Positions 6,711-14,620 are shown, counted from the first letter of the stretch. The stretch: 36,125 nt of DNA from JBDRLU01 sp043812795 (GCA_043812795.1 JBDRLU010000062.1:1-36125), one strand, 5' to 3'. The notes: generated from the sequence alone by a model not told the origin. A program made the numbers and translations.

Positions 6711-7210
6711 ATAACGAAGGGCAGATAGGAAAACCTGAAATCGACCGACTGTATCAGCAGCTAGACCGTGAAGCCGAAGCCGGCGGGTATCATCTTAATC
6801 CTGATGTGGCGTTCACCAAAGAGCTGGTGGAGGGAATACTGGTTAACCAGAAACGGTATGGTTATTGGGCGTGCCCCTGCCGTCTCGCCTCGGGGCGTAA
6901 GGAAGAAGACCTGGATATCATCTGCCCGTGTGACTACCGCGATGCCGATATCGGCGATTTCGGTGGCTGCTATTGCGGTCTCTATGTCTCCGCAGCCGTG
7001 GTGCGTGGCGAAAAGGTTATTGCCTCGATACCCGAAAGAAGGCCGCCGGAGGCAAGGAAAAAACCTGAGACAAAAGGCGAGACCCTGTCTTCTCTGCCGT
7101 TACCGGTGTGGCGGTGCCGTGTCTGCGGCTACCTCTGTGCGCGGGATGCTCCTCCGGAGGTCTGTCCGGTATGCCGCGCCAGGAAAGAGCGCTTCGAGCG
7201 CTTTATCTAG
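6707..7210 (+). CDS. Ferredoxin-thioredoxin reductase catalytic subunit fused to rubredoxin
   Basis: Residues ~10-105 form an FTR catalytic domain with CPC at 56-58, CPC at 73-75 and CYC at 88-90 (CPC-X14-CPC-X12-CXC), the six Cys that hold the 4Fe-4S cluster and the active disulfide. After a charged Pro-rich linker (~110-130), residues 134-160 form a rubredoxin-like domain with C137-X2-C140 and C153-X2-C156. The same fusion is known in methanogen ferredoxin:disulfide reductase (FDR), which reduces an NrdH-type redoxin. Here the redoxin gene is directly upstream with a 4-bp ATGA overlap. No variable FTR subunit is present, as in other non-photosynthetic forms. The gene ends 2 bp from the convergent elp3 stop. 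Confidence 0.93.
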   Translation: MNNEGQIGKPEIDRLYQQLDREAEAGGYHLNPDVAFTKELVEGILVNQKRYGYWACPCRLASGRKEEDLDIICPCDYRDADIGDFGGCYCGLYVSAAVVRGEKVIASIPERRPPEARKKPETKGETLSSLPLPVWRCRVCGYLCARDAPPEVCPVCRARKERFERFI

Positions 7211-7211
7211 G

Positions 7212-8591
7212 TTACAAGGCCTTGACCATGTAGTCGCTGCGTGAACTGTAACCAAATTCGGTACGATAGTACTCTCTGGCGCCGGTGCCACTCAAAATGA
7301 CCATCTGTCCGGCGTGAAATTCTTCTCTGGCGATTCTCTCCGCCTCGATAAGCAAGGCCTTGCCCAGTCCTTTGTGCTGGGCGGCGTCCGGGTTCTGATA
7401 TTTCAGCGGCACTTCGGGACCATAAACGTGCAACTCTCGAATCAGGGCTAAATTCCCGCTTACCGGCAGTCCCAGTCTGGCGATAGGCTGAGACTGAATT
7501 CTCAGCCGTAGCAAGCCGAATAAGGTCTCATTTTCATCCTCGAAGGACAGGAAGATTTCTTTCCCTTCTGAAGCTTCGTAATCGAGCCTAGTCAAACGCG
7601 GCTTGCCGATTGACCGGCCCAGCCGGCTGCGGTGGCCGTATTCCCGGCAGCGGATACATTGGCATTCGAGGTTAAGCTCACCAAGGCGTTGCTTCGCACT
7701 GCCGCGTAAAGAGTCTTTAGGACCGGCCGTAATGTATTTCGAAGGGATATCCCTGAGCACGCGGGAAATACGGACATACCTGGGCACAACGGATTTGATA
7801 TCGGCGACGAGGTTGGTCATTACCTCTTTGCTATATGGCCGGTAGCGCCCTTCCCGGTACCACTTTTCCAGTTCCGTCTCCTCAACCACGGCGGTCGGGT
7901 ATATCTTTAATCCGTCTGGCCGGAAACGGGGGTCGCTGAAGAGCAGTTTGGATAGTTCGAGGTCGTGTTCGGGTGTCGAGCCGGGCAGGCCGGGCATCCA
8001 GTGGTAATGCACTTTGAAGGCGTGCTGGCGGAGCAAGGCGGTGGCGGCCACGACGTCGGCGACCTGATGGCCCCGCTGCACCAGTCGGTAAATGTCATCG
8101 TCGAGAATCTGCACGCCAAGCTCGACTCTTGTGGTGCCGAAATCAAGCATCCGCTCTATCTGTTCCTGGCGGCACCAGTCGGGGCGGGTCTCAATACATA
8201 AGCCCACACAGCGATGGCGGGCGATTTCATTTTTCCCTTTGGCTTCTTCCAGATTGGCTGACTCCTCGTCGTTGAGAGCGTCATAGCAGTCCTTGATGAA
8301 CTGGTACTGGTAGTCTTTGTCCAAAGCCAGAAATGTTCCGCCCATGATGATAAGCTCGACTTTATCCGTGGGATGCTCCATTTCCGAAAGTGTCTTAATC
8401 CTCAGTTTGACCTGCCTTTGTGTGTCATAGTCGCACAGCCGGGCGCGCAGGACGGCCGGCGATTCCGGGGTGTAGCTCCGCGGCGTGGCCGAGTAGTTGG
8501 GGCAATAGACGCAGTGTCCCGGGCACGGCATCGGCCGGGTCATCACCGCTACCGGCGTTACGCCGGATATTGTCCGTGTCGATTTCTTCAT
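7212..8591 (-). CDS. elp3: Elp3-type tRNA uridine(34) radical SAM/GNAT enzyme
   Basis: Elp3 attaches an acetyl-derived carboxymethyl group to C5 of wobble uridine in tRNA, using a radical SAM centre and acetyl-CoA. The 459-aa length matches the short Dehalococcoides form that lacks the eukaryotic N-terminal extension. The SAM cluster motif is C23-X3-C27-X2-C30. A second Cys-rich part (CQCIRCREYGHR) near residue 315 would hold zinc. The C-terminal GNAT domain has the acetyl-CoA loop HKGLGKALL and the conserved tyrosines in REYYRTEFGYSSRSDYMVKAL. Start ATG at 8591 has only a weak Shine-Dalgarno. It lies head to head with a Trm9-like methyltransferase, a likely partner that would methylate its product. 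Confidence 0.95.
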   Translation of the reverse strand: MKKSTRTISGVTPVAVMTRPMPCPGHCVYCPNYSATPRSYTPESPAVLRARLCDYDTQRQVKLRIKTLSEMEHPTDKVELIIMGGTFLALDKDYQYQFIKDCYDALNDEESANLEEAKGKNEIARHRCVGLCIETRPDWCRQEQIERMLDFGTTRVELGVQILDDDIYRLVQRGHQVADVVAATALLRQHAFKVHYHWMPGLPGSTPEHDLELSKLLFSDPRFRPDGLKIYPTAVVEETELEKWYREGRYRPYSKEVMTNLVADIKSVVPRYVRISRVLRDIPSKYITAGPKDSLRGSAKQRLGELNLECQCIRCREYGHRSRLGRSIGKPRLTRLDYEASEGKEIFLSFEDENETLFGLLRLRIQSQPIARLGLPVSGNLALIRELHVYGPEVPLKYQNPDAAQHKGLGKALLIEAERIAREEFHAGQMVILSGTGAREYYRTEFGYSSRSDYMVKAL

Positions 8592-8700
8592 ATATACTCA
8601 TCATTAGTTTAGCAGATGGAGAGTTCTGGTAACAATCGTACGCGGGAGAAATCCATCCCCCTGACCCCTTTTTTATTTAAAGGAAGGGGATTACCTTTAG

Positions 8701-8810
8701 TGTCATTGCGAGGAGCGCATTCGCTTCGCTCAGTGTAAACGTAGCGACGAGGCAATCTCTTCCTTTCTATGAGATTGCTTCGTCCTTTTGACGAAGGACT
8801 CGCAATGACA
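8701..8810. repeat. 110-bp inverted-repeat element (MITE- or REP-like)
   Basis: Twelve-base ends TGTCATTGCGAG (8701-8712) and CTCGCAATGACA (8799-8810) are perfect inverted repeats. Inside, GAGGCAATCTC and GAGATTGCTTCGTCC form a further long imperfect palindrome. This pattern is a widespread non-coding mobile repeat in bacterial genomes. It sits between elp3 and the methyltransferase gene; its right arm contains TTGACG, which lies 17 nt before GACAAT and could act as a weak promoter for the methyltransferase gene. Confidence 0.8.
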
Positions 8811-8830
8811 GACAATGCTAAGAGGTTATT

Positions 8831-9484
8831 ATGACTGACGACAGACAAATATTCGACCGTATTGCTCCGGGCTGGTATAGCTTCCGGCACCGGACTATTT
8901 TCCGCAGTGAACTGGAAGCCTTAGCTCGACGCTGGCAGAAAGGAAAGCTGCTTAACCTCGGCTGCGCCCACGGCCCTGATTTTATACCCTTTATAAGTGG
9001 CTTCGACCTCTACGGCGTCGATTTTTCCGCCGAGATGCTCAGCCTGGCGCAAAGATACGCCCAAAAATTCAATTTTGCTCCCACCCTGGCGCTGGCCGAT
9101 ATTACCCGGCTACCTTTCCGTGATGAATCTTTCAATTGGGCCATCTCGGTGGCGACCTATCATCATGTGAGGGATAAAGAGGGACGGCTGGCAGCATTGA
9201 AGGAATTAAAAAGGGTCTTGAAACCCGGTGGCGAGGCTTTTATCACGGTCTGGAATAAATGGCAGCCCCGCTTCTGGTTTAGCGGCAAGGAAGCCACAGT
9301 GCCCTGGCGGACGAAAGGAGAAACGCTCTATCGCTATTACTATCTTTTCTCATACCCCGAGCTAGAACGACTGGTCAAACAGGCTGGTTTCCAGATACTA
9401 AACTCCGCCCCGGAAAAGTCCTATCATTTCCCGATTAAATTTTTCTCAAGGAATATCTGTTTGGTGGTGAGGAAGATCGAATAA
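8831..9484 (+). CDS. Class I SAM methyltransferase, Trm9/ALKBH8-like
   Basis: The 217-aa protein has a class I SAM fold: motif I LLNLGCAHGPDF (residues 40-51), the acidic loop GVDFSAEML (62-70), motif AD near residue 88, then LPFRDESFNWAISVATYHHV and ELKRVLKPGG. Downstream, an ITVWNKWQPRF segment, a VPW box and a YRYYYLFSYPELERL segment match the layout of Trm9/ALKBH8-type enzymes (VPW, then YRYYHLY...EL in yeast Trm9), which methylate carboxymethyl-uridine in tRNA. The N-terminus (IFDRIAPGWYSFRH) also resembles the Trm9 start. A Trm112 partner is not seen in the window. The gene is divergent from elp3, whose product would be its substrate. Substrate assignment is inference; the methyltransferase call is secure. 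Confidence 0.85.
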   Translation: MTDDRQIFDRIAPGWYSFRHRTIFRSELEALARRWQKGKLLNLGCAHGPDFIPFISGFDLYGVDFSAEMLSLAQRYAQKFNFAPTLALADITRLPFRDESFNWAISVATYHHVRDKEGRLAALKELKRVLKPGGEAFITVWNKWQPRFWFSGKEATVPWRTKGETLYRYYYLFSYPELERLVKQAGFQILNSAPEKSYHFPIKFFSRNICLVVRKIE

Positions 9485-9524
9485 GACCATAGACTTTACC
9501 AAAGAGATAATCTGGTAAGAGGTA

Positions 9525-10328
9525 TTATTGAGAATTTTTCCGGAACTGGACATGAAATTGAGGTGAAGCTCCTTCTATTCCAAATATCAATAACGATGGT
9601 AGGCTCTTACAAAGCAAGTAATAGCTTTGGGTGGGTGTAGCCTCATTTGATGCAGATATTAACCATAATTTACCGTCACTAGACGTTCCTTCTTTGTATC
9701 CGAACAACACAGTTCCAACATTACCGACAGGTGGACGATTTGCTGCCCCATGATGCAAATGTGGTAGGAGTCTATCTTTTTCCTCTGCTGGAATACACAC
9801 AATGAATGGGCACCAGGTGCCAGCATGTGGTCTCATCTCTATAATAAATTGTTCCCCTGATTTATGTACTGTTATCGCATACGGTTCAACATGTGGTTTG
9901 GAAATATTAGGTGCCCGTTTTTCCACCGCTGCTACTATCCTTTCCTTCCAATCTGGGTCAATTAGACTAACAAAAAGCCTCGTTTTGATTCCAGCTGGAA
10001 TGAGTGCGTTGTCTACCGAAGCTGGGAATAACGCAATAATAGGAAAGTCTCCACCTCGTTTTTCCAAAGCACGGCCAAGGGCATAAGAGTATTCCTCTTT
10101 GCATTTCTCGTTCCCAACGCTTGCTTGTGTAGCATAAAGAAGCCACCCGTCTGATAAAGATTGGTCTTGTATAAAATGCTCAATCTGTTCCCATAAACGC
10201 TTTCCTGCATTGAGATTCCATCGGTCTAATTTGACATCTAAACCAGCACTCATTAATTCCTGAGCGGCAAAATCTACGTCCTTATTTTTGTTATCTTCCC
10301 ATGCGTAGGTAATCCATATCGACTTCAT
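9525..10328 (-). CDS. TIR-domain protein with unknown beta-rich C-terminal domain
   Basis: Residues 1-~135 form a TIR domain: SIWITYAWEDN opens the first strand, GLDVKLDRWNLNAGKRLWEQIE is the BB-loop region, and CKEEY near residue 78 matches the WCxxE box, with E79 a candidate NADase glutamate. From about 150 to 267 lies a second region with PHAGTWCPF, EEKDRLLPHLHHG and NEATPTQSYYLL, seen in other bacterial TIR proteins but without known function. I chose the ATG at 10328 over the GTG at 10334 because GGGAGG lies 5 nt upstream of it. It follows the ornithine cyclodeaminase-family gene by 13 bp. The gene is more AT-rich than its neighbours, suggesting transfer. A defence or NAD-cleaving role is plausible, not shown. 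Confidence 0.88.
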   Translation of the reverse strand: MKSIWITYAWEDNKNKDVDFAAQELMSAGLDVKLDRWNLNAGKRLWEQIEHFIQDQSLSDGWLLYATQASVGNEKCKEEYSYALGRALEKRGGDFPIIALFPASVDNALIPAGIKTRLFVSLIDPDWKERIVAAVEKRAPNISKPHVEPYAITVHKSGEQFIIEMRPHAGTWCPFIVCIPAEEKDRLLPHLHHGAANRPPVGNVGTVLFGYKEGTSSDGKLWLISASNEATPTQSYYLLCKSLPSLLIFGIEGASPQFHVQFRKNSQ

Positions 10329-10341
10329 TTCCACCTCCCTC

Positions 10342-11250
10342 TCACACCAATTCTACTGTCTGGTATCCACCTTTCTTTTTCGCCTGCTCATAAAGGAGCC
10401 GAGCGACGGCAATATCCTCGATGGCCACGCCGGTAGCGTCGAAAATGGTTATTGCCTTATTGTCTTTTCTCCCCGGTTTCTTAGCGATAATTATATCGCC
10501 CAGTGTGGCATAGACTTCCTCTGGGCGGTAAAGTCCTTTACTGATGGGGACATTGATTTCACCGGCCAGGCTGGCCTGTCTAATATCGTCCACTATCACC
10601 ATGGCCTCTTTCAAGATTGACGGCTCAAGCTCTTCTTTACCTTCGGCGTCGGCCCCGACGGCGTTGATATGAGTCCCGGGCAAAACGTGTTCCCTTTTGA
10701 GTACCGGTTCGCGGGCAGGCGTGACCGTGCAGACGATGTCGGAGGCGGCAGCTTCTTCCACCGTGACTGCTTGCACAGGGTATTGCGGAAAGGACTTAAT
10801 CAGTCGCTCGGTGGCGGCCGCGTTGACATCGAAGACTTTGACCAGTGTTATGTCATATAGCTCGGCATGGGCGAGGATCTGGGTGTAAGACTGGCGTCCG
10901 GCGCCGATAAGTCCCAGCGTATGCGAATCTTTGCGGGCTAAGTATTTGGAGGCTATAGCGGCGGTGGCGCCCGTACGGAATGCGGTCAGTTCGGTCGCGT
11001 CCATGATGGCCAGCGGATAACCCGTCTCAGGGTCGTTATAAATCAGCGTACCGATGACGGTAGGTAAACCGTAAGACAGGTTTTGCGTATAGACGCTGAC
11101 CCACTTCACTCCCACCGCTCCCGGTAGTGCCGCCGGCATGGCCGCCTGTCCATTGGCTAAATCTCCGAAAGCATTCTCGACGGCTTCGATAACGGCGGAC
11201 ATCTGGAGGAGGTCTTTTACCTGACTTTTCCCGAGAAGCAGCGTGGACAT
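10342..11250 (-). CDS. Ornithine cyclodeaminase/mu-crystallin family protein
   Basis: This 302-aa protein has the family layout: a helical N-terminus (LLLGKSQVKDLLQMSAVIEAVENAF), substrate-side Lys/Arg region around VKWVSVYTQN and TAFRTGATAAIASKYLARKD, and a Rossmann domain starting HTLGLIGAGRQSYTQI near residue 118. Members act as NAD(P)-dependent cyclodeaminases, alanine/ketimine dehydrogenases or related imine reductases; the exact reaction cannot be fixed here. The start ATG at 11250 has GGAGG upstream. The TIR gene begins 13 bp after its stop. Its own promoter candidate lies at 11289-11317. Confidence 0.9.
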   Translation of the reverse strand: MSTLLLGKSQVKDLLQMSAVIEAVENAFGDLANGQAAMPAALPGAVGVKWVSVYTQNLSYGLPTVIGTLIYNDPETGYPLAIMDATELTAFRTGATAAIASKYLARKDSHTLGLIGAGRQSYTQILAHAELYDITLVKVFDVNAAATERLIKSFPQYPVQAVTVEEAAASDIVCTVTPAREPVLKREHVLPGTHINAVGADAEGKEELEPSILKEAMVIVDDIRQASLAGEINVPISKGLYRPEEVYATLGDIIIAKKPGRKDNKAITIFDATGVAIEDIAVARLLYEQAKKKGGYQTVELV

Positions 11251-11288
11251 CTTTCTTGCCCTCCAAAGTAGCCGTTCTTTTTACGCTT

Positions 11289-11317
11289 ATCTTACTTCAA
11301 AGTAACGCTACTGTCAC
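11289..11317 (-). promoter_or_regulatory. Predicted promoter for the cyclodeaminase-family gene
   Basis: On the minus strand GTGACA (11312-11317), 17 nt and TAAGAT (11289-11294) lie about 40 nt upstream of the ATG. Confidence 0.5.
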
Positions 11318-11416
11318 GAGTCTCGAAACGGTTGAAGAGTTGTTTTTGGTTGGTACACTTGTAAAGCCCGACCTCACCCCTGACCCCTCTCCTAAAAGGC
11401 GAGGGGAATTAAATAT

Positions 11417-11435
11417 AAGAGGGCGAAGCCCTCTT
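11417..11435. repeat. Small perfect hairpin in intergenic region
   Basis: AAGAGGGC pairs with GCCCTCTT across a GAA loop. It is part of a 386-bp stretch (11251-11636) with no gene, composed of dispersed-repeat-like C-rich text (CTCACCCCTGACCCCTCTCC and similar). Confidence 0.6.
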
Positions 11436-11517
11436 CTGACAACTCCTTAAATATCTCACTGTCGTTTCAGAAAAGGCTAAATGACACCATGATTGTTATC
11501 TGCACCTCATCCCCTAT

Positions 11518-11542
11518 CCCCTTCTCCTACTAGGAGAAGGGG
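11518..11542. terminator. Long intergenic palindrome, possible transcript end
   Basis: CCCCTTCTCCTA (11518-11529) and its exact inverse (11531-11542) are separated by one base. It lies downstream of the FAD oxidoreductase stop and may end that transcript, though no clear T-tract follows on the minus strand. The surrounding text looks like a dispersed repeat. Confidence 0.45.
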
Positions 11543-11636
11543 AAGAAATTTTAAGAGAAGGGGGATGGGCATTCTTTAATGAAACCTAGCTATTTTCAGC
11601 ACTATTTTCGAAGTAATAACGCGTGACGGCTTTCCG

Positions 11637-13130
11637 TCAAGAAATTCGTTTCTCTTTAGCCGCATTCTCCCCGGCGATACGCCCGAAAGCGATGCACTCG
11701 GCGATATTCCCGCCACCGGCAGGATAAAGCAGCCCATATACCGAGCCGAACTCCCCGGCGGCATAAAGCCTCGGTATCGGCTGGCCATCGGCATTCATAA
11801 CCTGGGCCTTACCGTTGCGCCGCGGGCCGCCCTGGGTATTAGGGCCGCCCGGCCAGAGGGTAACAGCGTAGAAGGGTGGGTTCGTCAGCGGCACCAGGTG
11901 GCGGGCCGGCCGGTGAAATTCGGGGTCTTCCTTGCGTTCGCAGTATGAGTTATAGTCGGCGACTGTTTTCTTGAGCGCCGGTGGGTCCAGTTTAATCTTG
12001 CCCGCCAGCTCTTCAATCGTATTCCCCTGAATAATCCAGCCTTTTTCCAGTTCGGCCCGGTTATTATTGCTCCAGGGAATAAGATTATAAAGCATGGCGC
12101 CATCGAAGGGGAGGGGCAGTGGTGAAGCGTCGAACCGCTTCCGGTCGAAAATCCAGTAGCTGGGTACGCGCGGATACTCCAGTTTATGGCTGTCAAAAAG
12201 GGCCAGTTCATAATAAAGCGTGTGGCGTTTGTGTTCTTCGCTGGTGTATCTCTTGCCGTATTTATCGACGATGACATAGCCGCAGGGGTTGCCGGTGACG
12301 GCATGGCGTCGCCATTGTTCCAGGCCGTGGCTGCCGCGGAAATTGAGCCCGAGGCCGATGGGCGAATCGGGTGTCTTGATGACCCAGCTTGCCGAGCAGC
12401 AGTTCATGTGCCAAAAGGTACCCCCGACCTCCTCCACCATGCGGTAGCCGTCGCCGGTGTTGGCTGGAGAACCGACGAAGTAGCTGGGATAGACCCTGAG
12501 GTAGTTCAGCTTCATCTCCTCGTTGAATTCAAAGCCGCCGGGGGCCATGATGACGCCCCGGGTAGCTTTGACGTTGATTTCTTTACCGTCACTTTCCGCT
12601 CTGACGCCGATTACTTCGCCACGGGTATTAGTCAGCAAACGACGGGCCGGGGTCTCGTAGCGGACGGTGATGTGACGGGACTCGACCTGCTGCTTGAGAA
12701 ACCGCATCAAGCCGTGGCCGACGCCGGGAAAAGTATATACCTCGATGCTCTGCTGCCCCGGCAGGTTGTGCTCACCGCCCCGGTTACTCAGCTTGACCCT
12801 GGCCCCCAGCTTTTCCAGCCATTGCACGTTCTCCGAGGCGTATTTCGCCCAGGCCAGGTTCGTTTCATTATCCGTCCACGGTGGCCCGCCGCTGGTCTTG
12901 GCCAGATGCTCCATGTAAGTGGCCGCCTCGGCAACATTGTTGGGCGAAATAAAAACTCCCGCCGACATGTGGCTGGTGGTAACATGGCTGGCGGCGGGCT
13001 GTTTTTCCAGTACCAGTACCTGCGCTCCCGCATCGTGGGTGGTAATAGCGGCAACAGCACCGGCAGCACCCAGTCCGACAACGACGACATCGGCACTCTC
13101 ATGCCACTTTATCCTGCCCGAGGCTAGCAT
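11637..13130 (-). CDS. FAD-dependent oxidoreductase (fumarate reductase/KstD-like flavoprotein)
   Basis: The 497-aa protein begins with the FAD Rossmann motif VVVGLGAAGAVAAI (residues ~15-30) and the ribose acid at LVLEKQP. The C-terminus has the second FAD motif LYAAGEFGSVYGLLYPAGGGNIAECIAFGRIAG, typical of fumarate reductase, 3-ketosteroid dehydrogenase and urocanate reductase-like flavoproteins. No signal peptide or heme domain is present, so it is probably cytoplasmic. The substrate is unknown. ATG at 13130 has GAGGAG upstream. It follows the PEP mutase/isocitrate lyase-family gene on the same strand after a 76-bp gap that holds a TATAAT of its own. Confidence 0.9.
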   Translation of the reverse strand: MLASGRIKWHESADVVVVGLGAAGAVAAITTHDAGAQVLVLEKQPAASHVTTSHMSAGVFISPNNVAEAATYMEHLAKTSGGPPWTDNETNLAWAKYASENVQWLEKLGARVKLSNRGGEHNLPGQQSIEVYTFPGVGHGLMRFLKQQVESRHITVRYETPARRLLTNTRGEVIGVRAESDGKEINVKATRGVIMAPGGFEFNEEMKLNYLRVYPSYFVGSPANTGDGYRMVEEVGGTFWHMNCCSASWVIKTPDSPIGLGLNFRGSHGLEQWRRHAVTGNPCGYVIVDKYGKRYTSEEHKRHTLYYELALFDSHKLEYPRVPSYWIFDRKRFDASPLPLPFDGAMLYNLIPWSNNNRAELEKGWIIQGNTIEELAGKIKLDPPALKKTVADYNSYCERKEDPEFHRPARHLVPLTNPPFYAVTLWPGGPNTQGGPRRNGKAQVMNADGQPIPRLYAAGEFGSVYGLLYPAGGGNIAECIAFGRIAGENAAKEKRIS

Positions 13131-13186
13131 GCTGATTTACTCCTCTGTTTGGATTGACACTGGAAAGGCTCCAAATGCGTCTCACC

Positions 13187-13192
13187 ATTATA
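13187..13192 (-). promoter_or_regulatory. Possible -10 box for the FAD oxidoreductase gene
   Basis: A consensus TATAAT on the minus strand lies about 57 nt upstream of the FAD gene start. No good -35 is seen at the proper distance. Confidence 0.3.
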
Positions 13193-13206
13193 GCACAGAG
13201 GCATGG

Positions 13207-14208
13207 TCAGGCTATGCCGTGAAAAAAGCGGTTCCAGGTTTCGGTCTGCTGCCGGCCAATCACTTCATTAAAACCTTCGAACCATCTTTCCGGGCGCAGG
13301 TCGGCGCCGGCCATCACGGACTCTCCCTGGCCGACGATACCGAAGTAGCGTCTCTGGGCAGCCCGCCCGGCAAGGAGGGGGCCGATACAATAAAGGGCCA
13401 TCCCGAACCCCATCTCGTGGAGTTCCCGGGGGCTTTTATAAGGAGTCTTCGGGCTGCCTTCAATCATATTGGCCAGGGATAAGACCGGGGAATGCTCGAA
13501 AGCTGCCGCGGCCCGGGCCAGTTGTTTGTCATTTTCGGGGGCTTCGATAAAGATGAGTTCGGCTCCGGCTTCAGCATAAAGATTTGCCCGGCGAATAGCT
13601 TCGTCAATCCCCAGCGAGGCGATTGCGTCCGTCCGTGCCATTACCATCAAATCTCTCTGACTCTGTGCGTAGCTGACTGCCGGTTTGAGCCTTGTCTCAA
13701 TCATCTCCTCAGCGGAGACCGGCAGCTTACCTTCTCCGGTAGGGCCGTCCATGTGTCCGCAGCTTTTGTTAATGGCAAATTGGTCTTCAATCTGGACGTA
13801 CTGGGCTCCCTGCTTGTGCACCTGACGGCAGGTCAGAATGACGGATGAAGGTTCATTACCGTAGCCAGTATCGATATCCACGCCGATGGGAAAGGCGGGT
13901 TTTCCGGTATCGAGAGCCGCCAGCCAAGTCGCCTGTTCGATAATATCGGTCTGGTGGACGATTTCTCCGCGCAAGATATAACCCATATCCGGCAGGCCGT
14001 GAGCGGCCGCACAGAGATAGCCGGAAACGAAGGTGACGAAGCCTCCGATAAAGTCCGGAATAGCATTCTGGTCGTAAAGCTCATAAATCGTGTGGTGAAG
14101 CTGGCGGGCTTCGGCTCCATTGGCCACGCCGATACCGACGAGGATGCGCCCGTCACGTTTGGTTATCAGCTCTTTAAGGCTCTGTCTTTCGACTTTCCAA
14201 TCAACCAC
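13207..14208 (-). CDS. Isocitrate lyase/PEP mutase family enzyme
   Basis: A TIM-barrel C-C (or C-P) lyase of 333 aa. The Mg-binding stretch FPIGVDIDTGYGNEPS lies near residue 97, followed by VQIEDQ and the active loop KSCGHMDGPTGEGKLP carrying the catalytic Cys (KxCGH). VMARTDAIASLG and ELIFIEAPEN complete the barrel motifs. Family members include methylisocitrate lyase, oxaloacetate decarboxylase and carboxyphosphoenolpyruvate mutase; I cannot pick one. The start is GTG at 14208, with GGAGGAGG about 10 nt upstream. It begins 7 bp after the ACT-protein stop and is followed by the FAD flavoprotein, suggesting an organic-acid catabolic cluster. Confidence 0.9.
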   Translation of the reverse strand: MVDWKVERQSLKELITKRDGRILVGIGVANGAEARQLHHTIYELYDQNAIPDFIGGFVTFVSGYLCAAAHGLPDMGYILRGEIVHQTDIIEQATWLAALDTGKPAFPIGVDIDTGYGNEPSSVILTCRQVHKQGAQYVQIEDQFAINKSCGHMDGPTGEGKLPVSAEEMIETRLKPAVSYAQSQRDLMVMARTDAIASLGIDEAIRRANLYAEAGAELIFIEAPENDKQLARAAAAFEHSPVLSLANMIEGSPKTPYKSPRELHEMGFGMALYCIGPLLAGRAAQRRYFGIVGQGESVMAGADLRPERWFEGFNEVIGRQQTETWNRFFHGIA

Positions 14209-14215
14209 GGCTATT

Positions 14216-14620
14216 CTACCTCCTCCCTTTAAGGACTTTCTCTGCTTCAGCTACCTGATGAGTCCGGAGAACAAGATAGGCCTTTTCTCCGGTGGGATGG
14301 GCTGATGCGTAGATATAGTCGATATTGACTCCAGCCTCAGCCAGCCAGGTGGCCATTCTTCCGGTCGCGCCCGGAACATTGTCCAGCTCGACCAGAAAGA
14401 CCTCGGTCTCCATGACGTGAAAACCGGCCTTTTTCAAGGCTTTCAGGGTACCGGCTTCGTCTTCAGCGACGATGCGAAGAACGGCCTCTTCAACGGTATC
14501 GACGGCACAGATGGCGAGAAGATTGATGGAACGGTCGGAGATTAGCTTGCAAAGCTCGGCTAACGCTCCGACTCTGTTTTCCAGAAAGACCGAAAACTGA
14601 CGGCATTTTTGAACTTTCAT
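14216..14620 (-). CDS. Tandem ACT-domain protein
   Basis: The 134-aa protein has two ACT repeats: FSVFLENRVGALAELCKLISDR (residues ~7-28) and VFLVELDNVPGATGRMATWLAEAGVNIDYIYA (~72-103). Such small proteins bind amino acids and act as regulators. The ATG at 14620 is chosen because AAAGGAGG precedes it perfectly; an upstream start at 14728 has no such site and would run through the promoter. An extended -10 (TGCTATAAT) lies upstream. It is the first gene of the cluster leading to the lyase and FAD enzymes, so it may sense a substrate or product of that pathway. Confidence 0.9.
   Translation of the reverse strand: MKVQKCRQFSVFLENRVGALAELCKLISDRSINLLAICAVDTVEEAVLRIVAEDEAGTLKALKKAGFHVMETEVFLVELDNVPGATGRMATWLAEAGVNIDYIYASAHPTGEKAYLVLRTHQVAEAEKVLKGRR

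Noticed and set aside
5274..8810. CRISPR array from the repeats at 5274 and 8701
   Set aside because: They are two different single elements without regular spacers; no cas gene is in the window.
9496..9518. TTACCA...TGGTAA repeat between the methyltransferase and the TIR gene as a terminator
   Set aside because: The stem is only 6 bp with an 11-nt loop and no T-tract.
11251..11636. Possible small RNA or gene in the C-rich intergenic region
   Set aside because: Only short palindromes and dispersed-repeat-like text are visible; no promoter with a defined product.
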